In this document: one piece after another, positions 10,015 to 21,771 of the stretch
Position numbering within the stretch: position 1 is the stretch's first letter
Layout of the letters: each line of letters starts with the position of its first letter
Assembly (NCBI GenBank): GCA_950097015.1
Contig: CATNEN010000039.1
Location: forward strand, 5,906,501-5,970,500
Source: Macrostomum hystrix
Taxonomy: Eukaryota > Platyhelminthes > Macrostomidae
Direction: 5' to 3'
Length of the DNA: 64,000 nt
Program-made: the position numbers and the translations under genes
Notes under the pieces: model-generated
Told to the model about the DNA's origin: nothing
Database searches by the model: none
What the model saw: only the letters and a program-made list of their open reading frames with translations

Positions 10015-11459
10015 ATGGGGAACCCAGACAGTCGCCAAGTGTTGAACGTCGAAGCATCGCAGGCTGAGCCGTCTATCAGGCATTTTCTGAGTCGGCACTG
10101 GACTAAATTCTGTTTCACACTGGGCCTGCTGATTCACATCGGCTGCCTGGTAGCCCTGCAGATGACGGAGACAAACTCGGAGGTGAGCCATTTGAAAACA
10201 CGTCACCAAACACGTCACCAAACATGTCACAAAACACGTCACCAAACATGTCACCAAACACGTCACCAAACATTTCATCAAGCATGCCATCAAACATTTC
10301 ATCAAGCATGCCATCAAACATTTCATCAAGCATGCCATCAAACATTTCATCAAGCATGCCATCAAACATTTCATCAAGCATGCCATCAAACATTTCATCA
10401 AGCATACCATCAAACATTTCATCAAGCATGCCATCAAACATTTCATCAAGCATGCCATCAAACGTCCAACTAAACGCCAGGTTCCACCGCAGGGCAGTCT
10501 GTTTGTTGTGCAGCAGGTTGCTGGCAGGGCCATGTACCTGAACCTGGGGACAATGGGTCTGCTCGTGCTGCTGGATTCTCACCTGTACAACAGGGGGCAA
10601 AGCGGGTCGTCGCCACTGACCCAGATGGACACTCCAGACGTCGACCTTCCTGTGTCGGATGAAGATGCCAGGGCCGTATTGCGCTTCTTCTCACGTTTTT
10701 CTAAAAGGCGCTGGCTTCCCATCATGCGAGTAAGGGCTCCAGCCAACTGGCTTTAGTGACATGCTCTGGCTTCCCATCATGCGAGTAAGGGCTCCAGCCA
10801 ACTGGCTTTAGTGACATGCTCTGGCTTCCCATCATGCGAGTAAGGGCTCCAGCCAACTGGCTTTAGTGACATGCTCTGGCTTCCCATCATGCGAGTAAGG
10901 GCTCCAGCCAACTGGCTTTAGTGACATGCTCTGGCTTCCCAGGATTCACTGACCCATCCTCTGACTTCCCAGGGATTCACTTCTGACTTTCCAGGGATTC
11001 ACTGACCCATCCTCCGACACATCACAGGGATTCACTGACCCATCCTCTGACACATCACTGGGACTCACTGACCCATCCTCTGACACATCACAGGGATTCA
11101 CTGACCCATCCTCTGACACATCTCATATCCATACGAATTGCCGCAAGCTTCACCCTTAAATAATACGCCCGCAGTTCATTGGCACTGCTGGCCAGCTAAC
11201 TTTGAGATCATGCTCATGGCTGCTGTTTCTGGCCATACTGGCCAACTTTGTCGCCCTCTTCCTGCCGACGGGCCTCCTGCCCGCAGAGGGCAAAATTGCG
11301 CTGCAGTTCACTCTGGCCGTTCCCGGCCTGCTGTGCCTTCTGGCCAGCGCGTCGGTTGTGCTGCACTGGACTTACGTAAAGTACATTGTGGCCCAGCGAC
11401 AGGTTAGTCGAATGTTTAAAATTAGCGCAGATCTAAATGACGAGGATGAGCGAGAATGA
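10015..11459 (+). CDS. multi-pass membrane protein, unrecognised family
   Basis: Plus-strand exons 10015-10182, 10493-10729 and 11175-11459 join in phase 0. The protein is about 229 residues if the last exon reads through to the TGA at 11457. Exon 1 encodes a polar N-terminus and TM1 (FCFTLGLLIHIGCLVAL). Exon 2 has a second hydrophobic stretch (MYLNLGTMGLLVLLD), an acidic loop and a basic FFSRFSKRRW segment. Exon 3 has two segments (SWLLFLAILANFVALF; LAVPGLLCLLASASVVL) and an acidic tail, DLNDEDERE. This suggests a four-TM protein with a basic cytosolic loop. No family is recognised. A possible donor (CAG|GTTAGT at 11403/11404) means the C-terminus might instead be spliced onward. Both introns contain minisatellites, and intron 2 repeats the exon 2 donor. 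Confidence 0.6.
10195..10463. repeat. minisatellite in intron 1 of the membrane-protein gene
   Basis: Starts as roughly 13-14-bp CGTCACCAAACA units and becomes 24-bp units built on CATTTCATCAAGCATGCC. Frames across it (SSMPSNI, KCLMACLM) are artefacts. Confidence 0.92.
10711..10930 (+). repeat. 55-bp tandem repeat containing the exon 2 splice donor, 4 copies
   Basis: Four near-identical 55-bp units start at 10711, 10766, 10821 and 10876. Each contains the last bases of exon 2 (CATCATGCGA) and the donor GTAAGG. The first copy is the real exon-intron junction (10729/10730). The other three are intronic duplicates of the same 5' splice site. Confidence 0.92.
10931..11127. repeat. about 30-33-bp tandem repeat in intron 2 of the membrane-protein gene
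   Basis: Imperfect units around GGATTCACTGACCCATCC and CTCTGACACATCAC, following directly on the 55-bp array. Confidence 0.85.
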
Positions 11460-11559
11460 CTCTGATCAAAGCTTGAGTTAACAATGAACATCTGTTATGG
11501 TTGTACATTGCTAAGGAGAAGTAAAGTACATTCAACCCATTCTGACTGAGAAATATCTC

Positions 11560-12523
11560 TCTAACAGGTTACTCTCTGTATCTAACAGGTTACTCTCTGT
11601 ATCTAACAGGTTACTCTCTGTATCTAACAGCTCACTCTCTGTATCTAACAGGTTACTCTCTGTATCTAACAGGTTACTCTCTGTATCTAACAGCTCACTC
11701 TCTGTATCTAACAGGTTACTCTCTGTATCTAACAGGTCACTCTCTGTATCTAACAGGTTACTCTCTGTATCTAACAGGTTACTCTCTGTATCTAACAGGT
11801 TACTCTCTGTATCTAACAGCTCACTCTCTGTATCTAACAGGTTACTCTCTGTATCTAACAGGTCACTCTCTGTATCTAACAGGTTACTCTCTGTATCTAA
11901 CAGCTCACTCTCTGTATCTAACAGGTTACTCTCTGTATCTAACAGGTTGCTTTCTGTATCTAACAGCTCACTCTCTGTATCTAACAGGTTGCTCTCTGTA
12001 TCTAACAGCTCACTCTCTGTATCTAGCAGGTTGCTCTCTGTATCTAACAGGTCACTCTCTGTATCTAACAGGTCACTCTCTGTATCTAACAGCTCACTCT
12101 CTGTATCTAACAGGTTGCTCTCTGTATCTAACAGGTTGCTCTCTGTATCTAACAGCTCACTCTCTGTATCTAACAGGTTGCTCTCTGTATCTAACAGCTC
12201 ACTCTCTGTATCTAGCAGGTTGCTCTCTGTATCTAACAGGTTACTCTCTGTATCTAACAGGTTGCTCTGTGTATCTAACAGGTTGCTCTCTGTATCTAAC
12301 AGGTTATTCTCCGTGTCTAACAGCTCACTCTCTGTATCTAACAGGTTGCTCTCTGTATCTAACAGGTTATTCTCCGTGTCTAACAGGTTGCTCTCCGTGT
12401 CTAACAGGTCACTCTCTATATCTAACAGGTTATTCTCCGTGTCTAACAGGTCACTCTCTATATCTAACAGGTTATTCTCCGTGTCTAACAGGTCACTCTC
12501 TGTATCTAGCCTGTATCTAACAG
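11560..12523. repeat. minisatellite, 21-bp unit, about 46 copies
   Basis: Units of CTCTCTGTATCTAACAGG plus three variable bases (TTA, TCA, TTG, CTC). Unit length is a multiple of three, so both strands stay open. The minus-strand 347-codon frame of LLDTESN heptads is almost certainly not a protein. It lies between the convergent membrane-protein gene and SCHIP1. Confidence 0.95.
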
Positions 12524-12835
12524 GTGACGAAATATCAATACCAATTCGTTGAAAGTTGATTGTTATAACAAACATTTTTCGTTGCTACTGAAAATTTTTC
12601 GTCTGGTGCATTTATTAAATTGCATGTCAAAAATCGAATGGTCACACACTACGGTACTATTGTACAGTATATGATTTGAGAGAAAGTGTTTTTGGTAAAG
12701 CAAACTAAACATTTACTTTTGTTTATTCGAAGTACAAATAAATGTTCAACTTTCTAATTCTTTCTAATTGTAGTTCAATGTACCCCAGCTTTCTTAAACT
12801 ACAATTTTTTAGTTCAACAGACAATCAGTTTTCGT
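12524..12835. other. 3' flank of SCHIP1
   Basis: AT-rich sequence downstream of the SCHIP1 stop codon (minus strand); the presumed 3' UTR. Nothing else recognised. Confidence 0.4.
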
Positions 12836-15800
12836 TTATTGATGCTCAGCAGTTGACGAAGATCTTGAACGATCTTCGGTGCCGGAGAGCCTGTGAACCA
12901 GTTCGCGAGCTTGCCTGCGGGCCGGCAAATTGTAGAAATAACACATACCTAGACACTACCCCAATAATACTACTTTTGACGATGGAAAGTAGGATGGTAA
13001 GCATTTTTATACTAATAATAATAATAATTGATTACACCTGCCCCAATTGGGTCAGATGTGCAGCCGACAGCACAGCCGCAGCTAATGCGCGGCGCATCTG
13101 AAGGCTGCGTGCAGCTGTTCAGTCCACGGACTGGGGGGACGCCACACCCACCTTCAATTATCCCAGCTGATGCTGGTACCCATTTAACAGCTGGGTGAAC
13201 TGAAGCAATGCAGAGTTAAGTGTCTTGCTAAAGGACACAAATTGTTCCAGTCGGGGTCGGGAATCGAACCCCCGACCTTCAAGTCGTGAGTCCGACGCCC
13301 TAACCACTAGGCTACAACCTCTGTTTTATTTACACTAAATAAGACATTATCTATCAACTACTCGTACTTCTTGCACCCCTAAAGTGTTTGCATACCTTTT
13401 AGGAGAGTCTAACTATCTTCATCCTTAGCCAACTAGAAGGAGGAGCTGATAAAGTACATGGAAAACTTTTACCTTGTCAAATCCTCAACTTCGACTAGCC
13501 TTGAGTCCTGCTCCATTTGCAGCGCATCTCGATCAATCAGCATTTGGACCAGGTGCTCGTTGAGGCCTAGGAATGTAGTGATATTCAGCAGAACTACTTA
13601 TAAATTTCGGTAGTATGGCGTGTTTCAATCCAATTTACAAACAGGAGCTAGATTAACGAGATTTGCACGTATGAAATATGTATGAAATATTCACGTGGCA
13701 AAAGGTAAAAGCTCACAGGCCAGATTCAATCCAGATCTCTCCCATGACTCAATCCAGATCTCTCCCATGACTCAATCCAGATCTCTCCCATGACTCAATC
13801 CAGATCTCTCCCATGACTCAATCCAGATCTCTCCCATGACTCAATCCAGATCTCTCCCTGACTCAATCCAGATCTCTCCCATGACTCAATCCAGATCTCT
13901 CCCTGACTCAATCCAGATCTCTCCCATGACTCAATCCAGATCTCTCCCATGACTCAATCCAGATCTCTCCCATGACTCAATCCAGATCTCACCCATGACT
14001 CAATCCAGATCTCACCCTTGACAATCCAGATTTCACGCATGACAATCCAGATCTCACCCTTGACAATCCAGATCTCTCCCATGACTCAATCCAGATCTCT
14101 CCCATGACTCAATCCAGATCTCACCCATGACTCAATCCAGATCTCACCCATGACTCAATCCAGATCTCTCCCATGACTCAATCCAGATCTCTCCCATGAC
14201 TCAATCCAGATCTCTCCCTGACTCAATCCAGATCTCTCCCATGACTCAATCCAGATCTCTCCCTGACTCAATCCAGATCTCTCCCATGACTCAATCCAGA
14301 TCTCTCCCTGACTCAATCCAGATCTCTCCCATGACTCAATCCAGATCTCTCCCATGACTCAATCCAGATCTCACCCATGACTCAATCCAGATCTCACCCA
14401 TGACTCAATCCAGATCTCTCCCATGACTCAATCCAGATCTCTCCCATGACTCAATCCAGATCTCTCCCATGACTCAATCCAGATCTCTCCCATGACTCAA
14501 TCCAGATCTCTCCCATGACTCAATCCAGATCTCACCCATGACTCAATCCAGATCTCACCCTTGACAATCCAGATTTCACGCATGACAATCCAGATCTCAC
14601 CCTTGACAATCCAGATCTCTCCCATGACTCAATCCAGATCTCTCCCATGACTCAATCCAGATCTCACCCATGACTCAATCCAGATCTCACCCTTGACCTG
14701 ATCCTGCAGGCTCTGTTTCATTCTCCGCAGTTCAGCCAAAGCCAGTCCAGTCGGCAGTCGAGTCGTCAGCGAAGGCCTTCGCCTGCCGCATCGCTCCAGC
14801 TGCAGCTGCATCTGCGCCATCGGCTTGGCCTGTTGGTCCAAGGAATTTTAGCCTTATGCAATTCGCTTCTTCAGGTAGCAGCTTATTAGGTACATCTGCA
14901 TTTGCATGTTGATCAAAATCTGTCAGGAGACACCCATATCTAACAGGTGACGCCCGTATCTAACAGGTGACGCCCATATCTAACAGGTGACACCCATATC
15001 TAACAGGTGACACTCATATCTAACAGGTGACACCCATATCTAACAAGTGACACCCATATCTAACAAGTGACACCCATATCTAACAGGTGACACCCATATC
15101 TAACAGGTGACACCCATATCTAACAGGTGACGCCCATATCTAACAGGTGACGCTCATATCTAACAGGTGACACCCATATCTAACAGGTGACACCCATATC
15201 TGTCAGGAGACACCCATATCTAACAGGTGACGCCCATATCTAACAGGTGACACCCATATCTAACAGGTGACACCCATATCTAACAGGTGACACCCATATC
15301 TAACAGGTGACACTCATATCTAACAGGTGACACCCATATCTAACAGGTGACACTCATATCTAACAGGTGACACCCATATCTAACAGGTGACACCCATATC
15401 TAACAGGTGACACTCATATCTAACAGGTGACACTCATATCTAACAGGTGACACCCATATCTAACAGGTGACACTCATATCTAACAGGTGACACCCATATC
15501 TAACAGGTGACACCCATATCTAACAGGTGACACTCATATCTAACAGGTGACACTCATATCTAACAGGTGACACCCATATCTAACAGGTGACACCCATATC
15601 TAACAGGTGACACCCATATCTAACAGGTGACACCCATATCTAACAGGTGACACCCATATCTAACAGGTGACACTCATATCTAACAGGTGACACCCATATC
15701 TAACAGGTGACACCCATATCTAACAGGTGACACCCATATCTAACAGGTGACACCCATATCTAACAGGTGACACTCATATCTAACAGGTGACACCCATATC

Positions 15801-18271
15801 TAACAGGTGACACCCATATCTAACAGGTGACGCCCATATCTAACAGGTGACACCCATATCTAACAGGTGACGCCCATATCTAACAGGTGACACCCATATC
15901 TAACAGGTGACACTCATATCTAACAGGTGACACCCATATCTAACAGGTGACACCCATATCTAACAGGTGACGCCCATATCTAACAGGTGACACCCATATC
16001 TAACAGGTGACGCCCATATCTAACAGGTGACACTCATATCTAACAGGTGACACTCATATCTAACAGGTGACACCCATATCTAACAGGTGACACTCATATC
16101 TAACAGGTGACACCCATATCTAACAGGTGACACCCATATCTAACAGGTGACACTCATATCTAACAGGTGACACTCATATCTAACAGGTGACACCCATATC
16201 TAACAGGTGACACTCATATCTAACAGGTGACACCCATATCTAACAGGTGACACCCATATCTAACAGGTGACACTCATATCTAACAGGTGACACTCATATC
16301 TAACAGGTGACACCCATATCTAACAGGTGACACCCATATCTAACAGGTGACACCCATATCTAACAGGTGACACCCATATCTAACAGGTGACACCCATATC
16401 TAACAGGTGACACTCATATCTAACAGGTGACACCCATATCTAACAGGTGACACCCATATCTAACAGGTGACACCCATATCTAACAGGTGACACCCATATC
16501 TAACAGGTGACACTCATATCTAACAGGTGACACCCATATCTAACAGGTGACACCCATATCTAACAGGTGACGCCCATATCTAACAGGTGACACCCATATC
16601 TAACAGGTGACGCCCATATCTAACAGGTGACACCCATATCTAACAGGTGACACTCATATCTAACAGGTGACACCCATATCTAACAGGTGACACCCATATC
16701 TAACAGGTGACGCCCATATCTAACAGGTGACACCCATATCTAACAGGTGACACCCATATCTAACAGGTGACACCCATATCTAACAGGTGACACTCATATC
16801 TAACAGGTGACACCCATATCTAACAGGTGACACCCATATCTAACAGGTGACGCCCATATCTAACAGGTGACACCCATATCTAACAGGTGACGCCCATATC
16901 TAACAGGTGACACCCATATCTAACAGGTGACACTCATATCTAACAGGTGACACCCATATCTAACAGGTGACACCCATATCTAACAGGTGACGCCCATATC
17001 TAACAGGTGACACCCATATCTAACAGGTGACACCCATATCTAACAGGTGACACCCATATCTAACAGGTGACACTCATATCTAACAGGTGACACCCATATC
17101 TAACAGGTGACACCCATATCTAACAGGTGACACTCATATCTAACAGGTGACACTCATATCTAACAGGTGACACCCATATCTAACAGGTGACACCCATATC
17201 TAACAGGTGACACCCATATCTAACAGGTGACACCCATATCTAACAGGTGACGCCCATATCTAACAGGTGACACCCATATCTAACAGGTGACACCCATATC
17301 TAACAGGTGACACTCATATCTAATAGTTCCATTGACGCCGACCGCACACCTGTGCCATGGCAAGCTCGGCTTCAGCCTTCAATCTTGTCTGCTGAGCACT
17401 AATTAGTTCCGCATTCGTGTTGGACGGCTCGTTGCCATCAAGGCAGCCGCGACCCTCGCTGCCTCCGAAGCAGCAGCCGCCATTGGCACCGGTCAGCAGG
17501 AGGTCATTCAAAGCTGAACAAGCTGCTAGAAGCTCCGGCTCCAGGGGCCGGCGATTGTGCTTCGGTCGATTCTAAATTAGAAAACAGACATGAGACTGGG
17601 TGAGATGGGACTGGACATGAGACTGTGTGGGATGGGACTGGACATGAGACTGTGTGGGATGGGACTTGGTGAGATGGGACTTGGTGAGATGGGACTGGGT
17701 GAGATGGGACTGGGTGAAATGGACTGGGTGAGATGGGACTGGGTGAGATGAGGCTGGGCTGGTGAGATGGGACTGGGCTGGTGAGATGGGACTGGGCTGG
17801 TGAGATGGGGCTGGGCTGGTGAGATGGGACTGGGCTGGTGAGATGGGGATGGGCTGGTGCGATGAGACTGGACTGGAGTCTGTGAATTAGACAGACCTCT
17901 AAGTCCTGATTCCTCTCTGGATGAAGCTGCCGACCATTTAAGCGGTTGCTGAGAGTGCAAATCTGAAATTACAAACATGCATGTCTGGTGAATGGGGTGT
18001 CAGATGAATGCTGAGTGGGGTGTCAGATGGATGGTGGAATGAGGGGCTCAGTAAGTGAGATCATCAGCTTCACCTGAAGCGGTTTAGGCGGCCTACGAAA
18101 CTTTTGCCATTCGCAGCAACCGCTGCTGCAGCTGTTGAAGACCTTGGCGGCACTCTCCGGATCTTCGTCATCGATGTCGGAGGCGGCGTCGTTGCGGAAG
18201 CAGAGCTGCATCTGGCTTGGCCGCTGAACGGCGCGGTCGGATTCCCGCCCGCCGACAGCCACGCCATTAAG
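12836..18271 (-). CDS. SCHIP1: SCHIP1 (schwannomin-interacting protein), C-terminal part, six exons found
   Basis: Minus-strand exons 18074-18271, 17897-17962, 17350-17571, 14691-14829, 13473-13566 and 12836-12914 join in matching phases (266 codons including the stop). Family marks appear in order: MQLCFRNDAASDIDDED matches the vertebrate LQLCF acidic motif; LKAEAELAMAQ-AKPMAQMQ matches the MAKPMAKMQ block; VKGLNEHLVQMLIDRD, then EQDSRLVEVEDLTR, matches the C-terminal leucine-rich coiled coil. Vertebrate SCHIP1 binds the NF2 product schwannomin/merlin and ankyrin at the cortical cytoskeleton. The C-terminus here (RQARELVHRL...AEHQ) is divergent. N-terminal exons were not located; they may lie between 18.7 and 22.1 kb or be missing from my reading. 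Introns 2, 3 and 4 hold minisatellites, and intron 5 a SINE. Confidence 0.88.
13017..13322 (-). mobile_element. tRNA-derived SINE in the last SCHIP1 intron
   Basis: Read on the minus strand, it starts with a tRNA-like head: A box TAGCCTAGTGGTTAGGGC at about 13314-13297 and B box GGTTCGATTCCC near 13265. The body, read on plus, contains GCTGGTACCCATTTAACAGC and GTGTCTTGCTAAAGGACACA, a central domain I associate with widespread mollusc/annelid SINEs. The tail is an (ATT)n tract at about 13017-13030. It is not a functional tRNA because the second half of the cloverleaf is absent. Confidence 0.8.
13725..14694. repeat. minisatellite, 23-bp unit, about 42 copies, SCHIP1 intron 4
   Basis: Units read CTCAATCCAGATCTCTCC plus CATGA, with variants CTCACC and shortened copies. 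On the transcribed minus strand many units contain GGGTGAGATCTGG, the same sequence as the real donor of the exon ending at 14691. The array therefore appears to have grown out of the 5' end of the intron. Confidence 0.95.
14921..17320. repeat. minisatellite, exactly 120 units of 20 bp, SCHIP1 intron 3
   Basis: Units are TAACAGGTGACACCCATATC. All 120 units keep 20-bp register over 2400 bp with no insertion or deletion. Variation is almost limited to two sites (CAC/CGC and CCC/CTC). A rare variant starting TGTCAGGAGA occurs at units 1 and 15, and a 14-unit variant pattern at units 80-93 recurs at 94-107. This shows a 280-bp higher-order repeat. Confidence 0.97.
17586..17872. repeat. minisatellite in SCHIP1 intron 2
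   Basis: Imperfect units around GAGATGGGACTGGGT, 15-20 bp. On the transcribed minus strand each unit reads as pyrimidine-rich CCCATCTCACCCAG, resembling a 3' splice site. Confidence 0.88.
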
Positions 18272-18286
18272 CTGCCAGGCAGGTCA

Positions 18287-18720
18287 GTTGGGGATAGATT
18301 AGCAATCCGCCCTATTCCTTTAATCGGTGGGGGATGGATTAGCAATCCACCCTATTCCTTTAATCGGTGGGGGATGGATTAGCAATCCACCCTATTCCTT
18401 TAATCGGTGGGGGATGGATTGGCAATCCACCCTATTCCTTTAATCGGTGGGGGGTGGATTAGCAATCCACCCTATTCCTTTAATCGGTGGGGGATGGATT
18501 AGCAATCCACCCTATTCCTTTAATCGGTGGGGGATGGATTAGCAATCCACTCTATTCCTTTAATCGGTGGGGGATGGATTAGCAATCCACCCTATTCCTT
18601 TAATCGGTGGGGGATAGATTAGCAATCCACCCTATTCCTTTAACCAGTCGGAGAATTGACTAGCAATCCACCCTATTCCTTTAACCAGTGGGAGAATAGA
18701 CTAGCAATCCACCCTATTCC
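18287..18720. repeat. minisatellite, 40-bp unit, about 11 copies, upstream of SCHIP1 exon at 18074
   Basis: Units contain GGGGGATGGATTAGCAATCC and CCTATTCCTTTAATCGG. The distal two copies are more diverged. It lies within the intron preceding the first SCHIP1 exon found. Confidence 0.94.
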
Positions 18721-20089
18721 CTATCTTCGAGCTAGTCCGATGTCTGGACGCACAGGCAATGGAAAGCCTCCAGTTGTCAGATAATGGAGGCTACATTAGG
18801 GCCTCCAAGATGAGGGTGAACAAATATTTGATGTGTGGCCAATTTCGGATGGGAGCAGCCCATTCAGGGAAAAGGAAATATTATATTTCATCTCCCATTT
18901 ATTCGCTGGAATTGAATGAAAGAAAACTGCAAGTGCAAATCGATGACGAACAAGCGATTAAGAATAGGCTGGTGATTATCGGGAACCTCTGGCCTTGGGA
19001 AATGTCGACACTGGCTGAAAAAGTAGCGATTAAAGTGAAACACGATTTCCCTTGCATGTGCGTCGAAAATATGAAACTTTTGGCCTCCTAAACTTTCTCA
19101 ACTGGTCGCAGAAGCCGCTTATGATGAGCTCGGCTTAAGCCGCTGTCCGGGAAGTATCTAGGCGTCTAGGCGTCTCCTCCTGCTGGCAGCTGATGATGCG
19201 AAGGTGAAGCTGGGAACTGGCTGGGATGCGCCCCAGTGGCTGATCCTCACTGTCTGGCTGGAAACTAAATTGCACCAAAAGATTTTGTCGATTTCTGGGA
19301 TCGGATAGTAGAAAACTCGGAGGTAGAAAAAATGTGCTTTTTTTACTGGAATTCTTGATTTCGGAATGAGTCGCGCATCCTCACATGTCTTATTTGGCGG
19401 TTTGACCTCAATCACAGAATGGCAAGTTGGAATCGATTTGAGAACACTCTCACCCACCCTGTCTTGCCCGGCTGTAAAGGGAGAATATTTATTGCAACAA
19501 AATTATTTTTTGACTTCGGCTTAAGTTCGACCCGGTTCGAAGTTGGTGAAGACTTGGCCTTCTTAACTAGCTTCTGAGTGGGGGTCATCTTGTGGGGGTC
19601 TCGCAGTGGCGGTCGCTGGGCGCGTGCTTCTGCATGCCGAATCGAGCTGTGTAATTGCATTACACTCTGGCCCTGCCTAATGCCTGCAGCCTTGGAGGTT
19701 TGAAGGGCCAGCAGCAATGAGTGGCCAGAACAGTCCATTGCAATTGATTTCTACAGGGTTAGCAGCGGCATTACTATGAGATGCGGAGAAGGCGATTAAC
19801 ATTTTGCAAACAGTGGGTCTACGTTAATTATGTTTATCTGACCGAAGCTTAATTCAAGTGTTGCACTTGCGAGTCACGACTGCGCCTACCGACGGTCTCT
19901 TGGCCGTCTGGCGCTGCCGCCTCAGATCTCCGAACTCTTTTAAGGATTTGTGGACTCTTTTGAGTAGCTTTGAGTCCAACTCTCGGGGTAGTTAAGGGCG
20001 TGGCGTCCGGGGCCTTGAGATGCGACTGGCGATGCTGATGCCGACCCTGTGCGGTTGGCTGCACATTTTGACCCGAGGGGCGGCTATTG
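18721..20089. other. gene-poor stretch, possible unrecognised exons
   Basis: A plus-strand open frame at 18759-19091 (110 codons, begins MESLQLSDNGG) has normal residue composition but no family I know. Minus-strand frames end near 19448 (a GGTGAG-type donor after ...PGKTG) and 19849-20064 (basic, ends QVQHLN). Any of these could be exons of a gene nested here or N-terminal SCHIP1 exons. None has conserved motifs. Confidence 0.25.
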
Positions 20090-20097
20090 TACTAAAC

Positions 20098-20372
20098 CAG
20101 GGGTAGGCAAACTTATTTGCTGGCGGGCCAAAGAGAGAACCTAAAAGACGACAGCGGGCCGCATTGACTGTATAAATATGAGATAGGGGAGAGATGAGAC
20201 ACGGGAGAGATGAGACACGGGAGAGATGAGACACAGGAGAGATTAGACACGGGAGAGATTAGACACGAGAGAGATGAAACAGGACACTGTAGATGTCAGA
20301 AGGGGCAACGGGCCGGATTTGGGAGCTTCGAGGGCCGCATCTGGCCCGCGGGCCGGAGTTTGCCGACCCCTG
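20098..20372. mobile_element. hAT-type MITE, 275 bp, copy 1
   Basis: Ends CAGGGGTAGGCAAACT and AGTTTGCCGACCCCTG form terminal inverted repeats. They are flanked by a perfect 8-bp target duplication TACTAAAC (20090-20097 and 20373-20380). The interior has short GGAGAGATGAGACAC repeats and no coding sequence. An 8-bp duplication plus a CAGGG terminus is typical of hAT elements. A second copy lies at 24616. Confidence 0.92.
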
Positions 20373-20394
20373 TACTAAACACTCATTAATGTCA

Positions 20395-20570
20395 ACCTCA
20401 AAATCCACAGTGGCACACTCCAAATCCACAATGGCACACTCCAAATCCACAATGGCACACTCCAAATCCACAGTGGCACACTCCAAATCCACAATGGCAC
20501 ACTCCAAATCCACAATGGCACACTCCGAATCCACAATAGAACCCTCCAAATCCTCAAAATCCACAGTGGC
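20395..20570. repeat. minisatellite, 21-bp unit, about 8 copies
   Basis: Units of AAATCCACAATGGCACACTC plus one base. It begins about 14 bp beyond the MITE's right target duplication. Frames such as LECAIVD are artefacts. Confidence 0.9.
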
Positions 20571-21059
20571 AGCCGGCAAATCCACAATTTCTGAAAGCCC
20601 TGGCTACGTGCCTGAGGCCAAGCAAACTTAGAAGGTTCACATCAGAACTTTCAGTTGCAAAGGTCGCATTATGATAATTGTGTCAGTACAAAATGCCCCA
20701 GCTGCGGAAATATCCGGTCTGCTCAAAGATTATGAGCTAGGCAGAATTTCAATCAAATAAAACTAAGAGATGATTGATTAAACCATTTGGCCCAGAAATC
20801 AGTGATTGATTGAGAAAGCCGTGGACATTTGTATTCACCGAGTACCAATAAAGAACTTTGTGTTGAAGTTTGAAATTTCATATTCTATGCAGATTTGATT
20901 GACGAAGAAATGTAAGGCAAACGAGCTATTTGAGACTGTCTGCCTGGGACTGAATCACTTCATGAGTGAACTTATTATAATATTTACCTGCCAGTACATC
21001 TTAGTCGAGACATATGGGAACAGCAGAGGTCCACAGCTCCTCGGAGAACTGACCAAAAC

Positions 21060-21486
21060 CCAGTCCTTCAGAGCCCCTCAGTCCTTCAGGGAACAGCTGA
21101 GCCACTCAGTCCTTCAGGGAACAGCTGAGCCACTCAGTCCTTCAGGGAACAGCTGAGCCACTCAGTCCTTCAGGGAACAGCTGAGCCACTCAGTCCTTCA
21201 GGGAACAGCTGAGCCACTCAGTCCTTCAGGGAACAGCTGAGCCACTCAGTCCTTCAGGGAACAGCTGAGCTCCCAAGTCCCCCATTCCTTCAGGGAACAG
21301 CTGAGCTCCCAAGTCCCCCATTCCTTCAGGGAACAGCTGAGCTCCCAAGTCCCCCATTCCTTCAGGGAACAGCTGAGCTCCCAAGTCCCCCATTCCTTCA
21401 GGGAACAGCTGAGCTCCCAAGTCCCCCATTCCTTCAGGGAACAGCTGAGCTCCCAAGTCCCCCATTCCTTCAGAGAACAGCTGAGC
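21060..21486. repeat. two-part minisatellite (28-bp then 36-bp units)
   Basis: The common core CCTTCAGGGAACAGCTGAG is followed by CCACTCAGT in the left half and by CTCCCAAGTCCCCCATT in the right half. It is one array with two unit lengths. Confidence 0.92.
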
Positions 21487-21771
21487 CCACAGTACTATAG
21501 CTAAGATCTGAGCCCTTCAGTACTCTAGTACATTAATATAGACTCACGTGTGTTGTGCAGAGCTGCATAGGCTGAATTACTTAGAATCAAGATTGCACCA
21601 CTGTTGGTGCTGCAGTCAGCATGAAGGCGTTATAATTCCAGGTTTAGAGTTAGTACACGCAAGCTAGAAATACTTGCACCGCGCCGGGGCGAATTAACTG
21701 CTGGGCCACCTCTTCTCTGCTGTTCCCCCGGGGCTCAACCAGCGCAGCTCTCGGCTCTTCCTCGATCCCTT

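Noticed and set aside
11532-12575. 347-codon LLDTESN heptad-repeat protein on the minus strand
   Set aside because: 21-bp minisatellite artefact. The opposite strand is open as well (LSVSN repeats), and no coding sequence flanks it.
13250-13322. tRNA gene (and similar at 56215-56300 and 47640-47730)
   Set aside because: A and B boxes are present but the cloverleaf is incomplete and SINE bodies follow; they are SINE heads.
14921-17320. CRISPR-like array
   Set aside because: Units are contiguous 20-bp direct repeats with no unique spacers and no cas genes, in eukaryotic intronic DNA.
18759-19091. 110-codon plus-strand gene
   Set aside because: Composition is plausible, but there is no recognised motif, promoter or splice partner; mentioned only as a possible exon.
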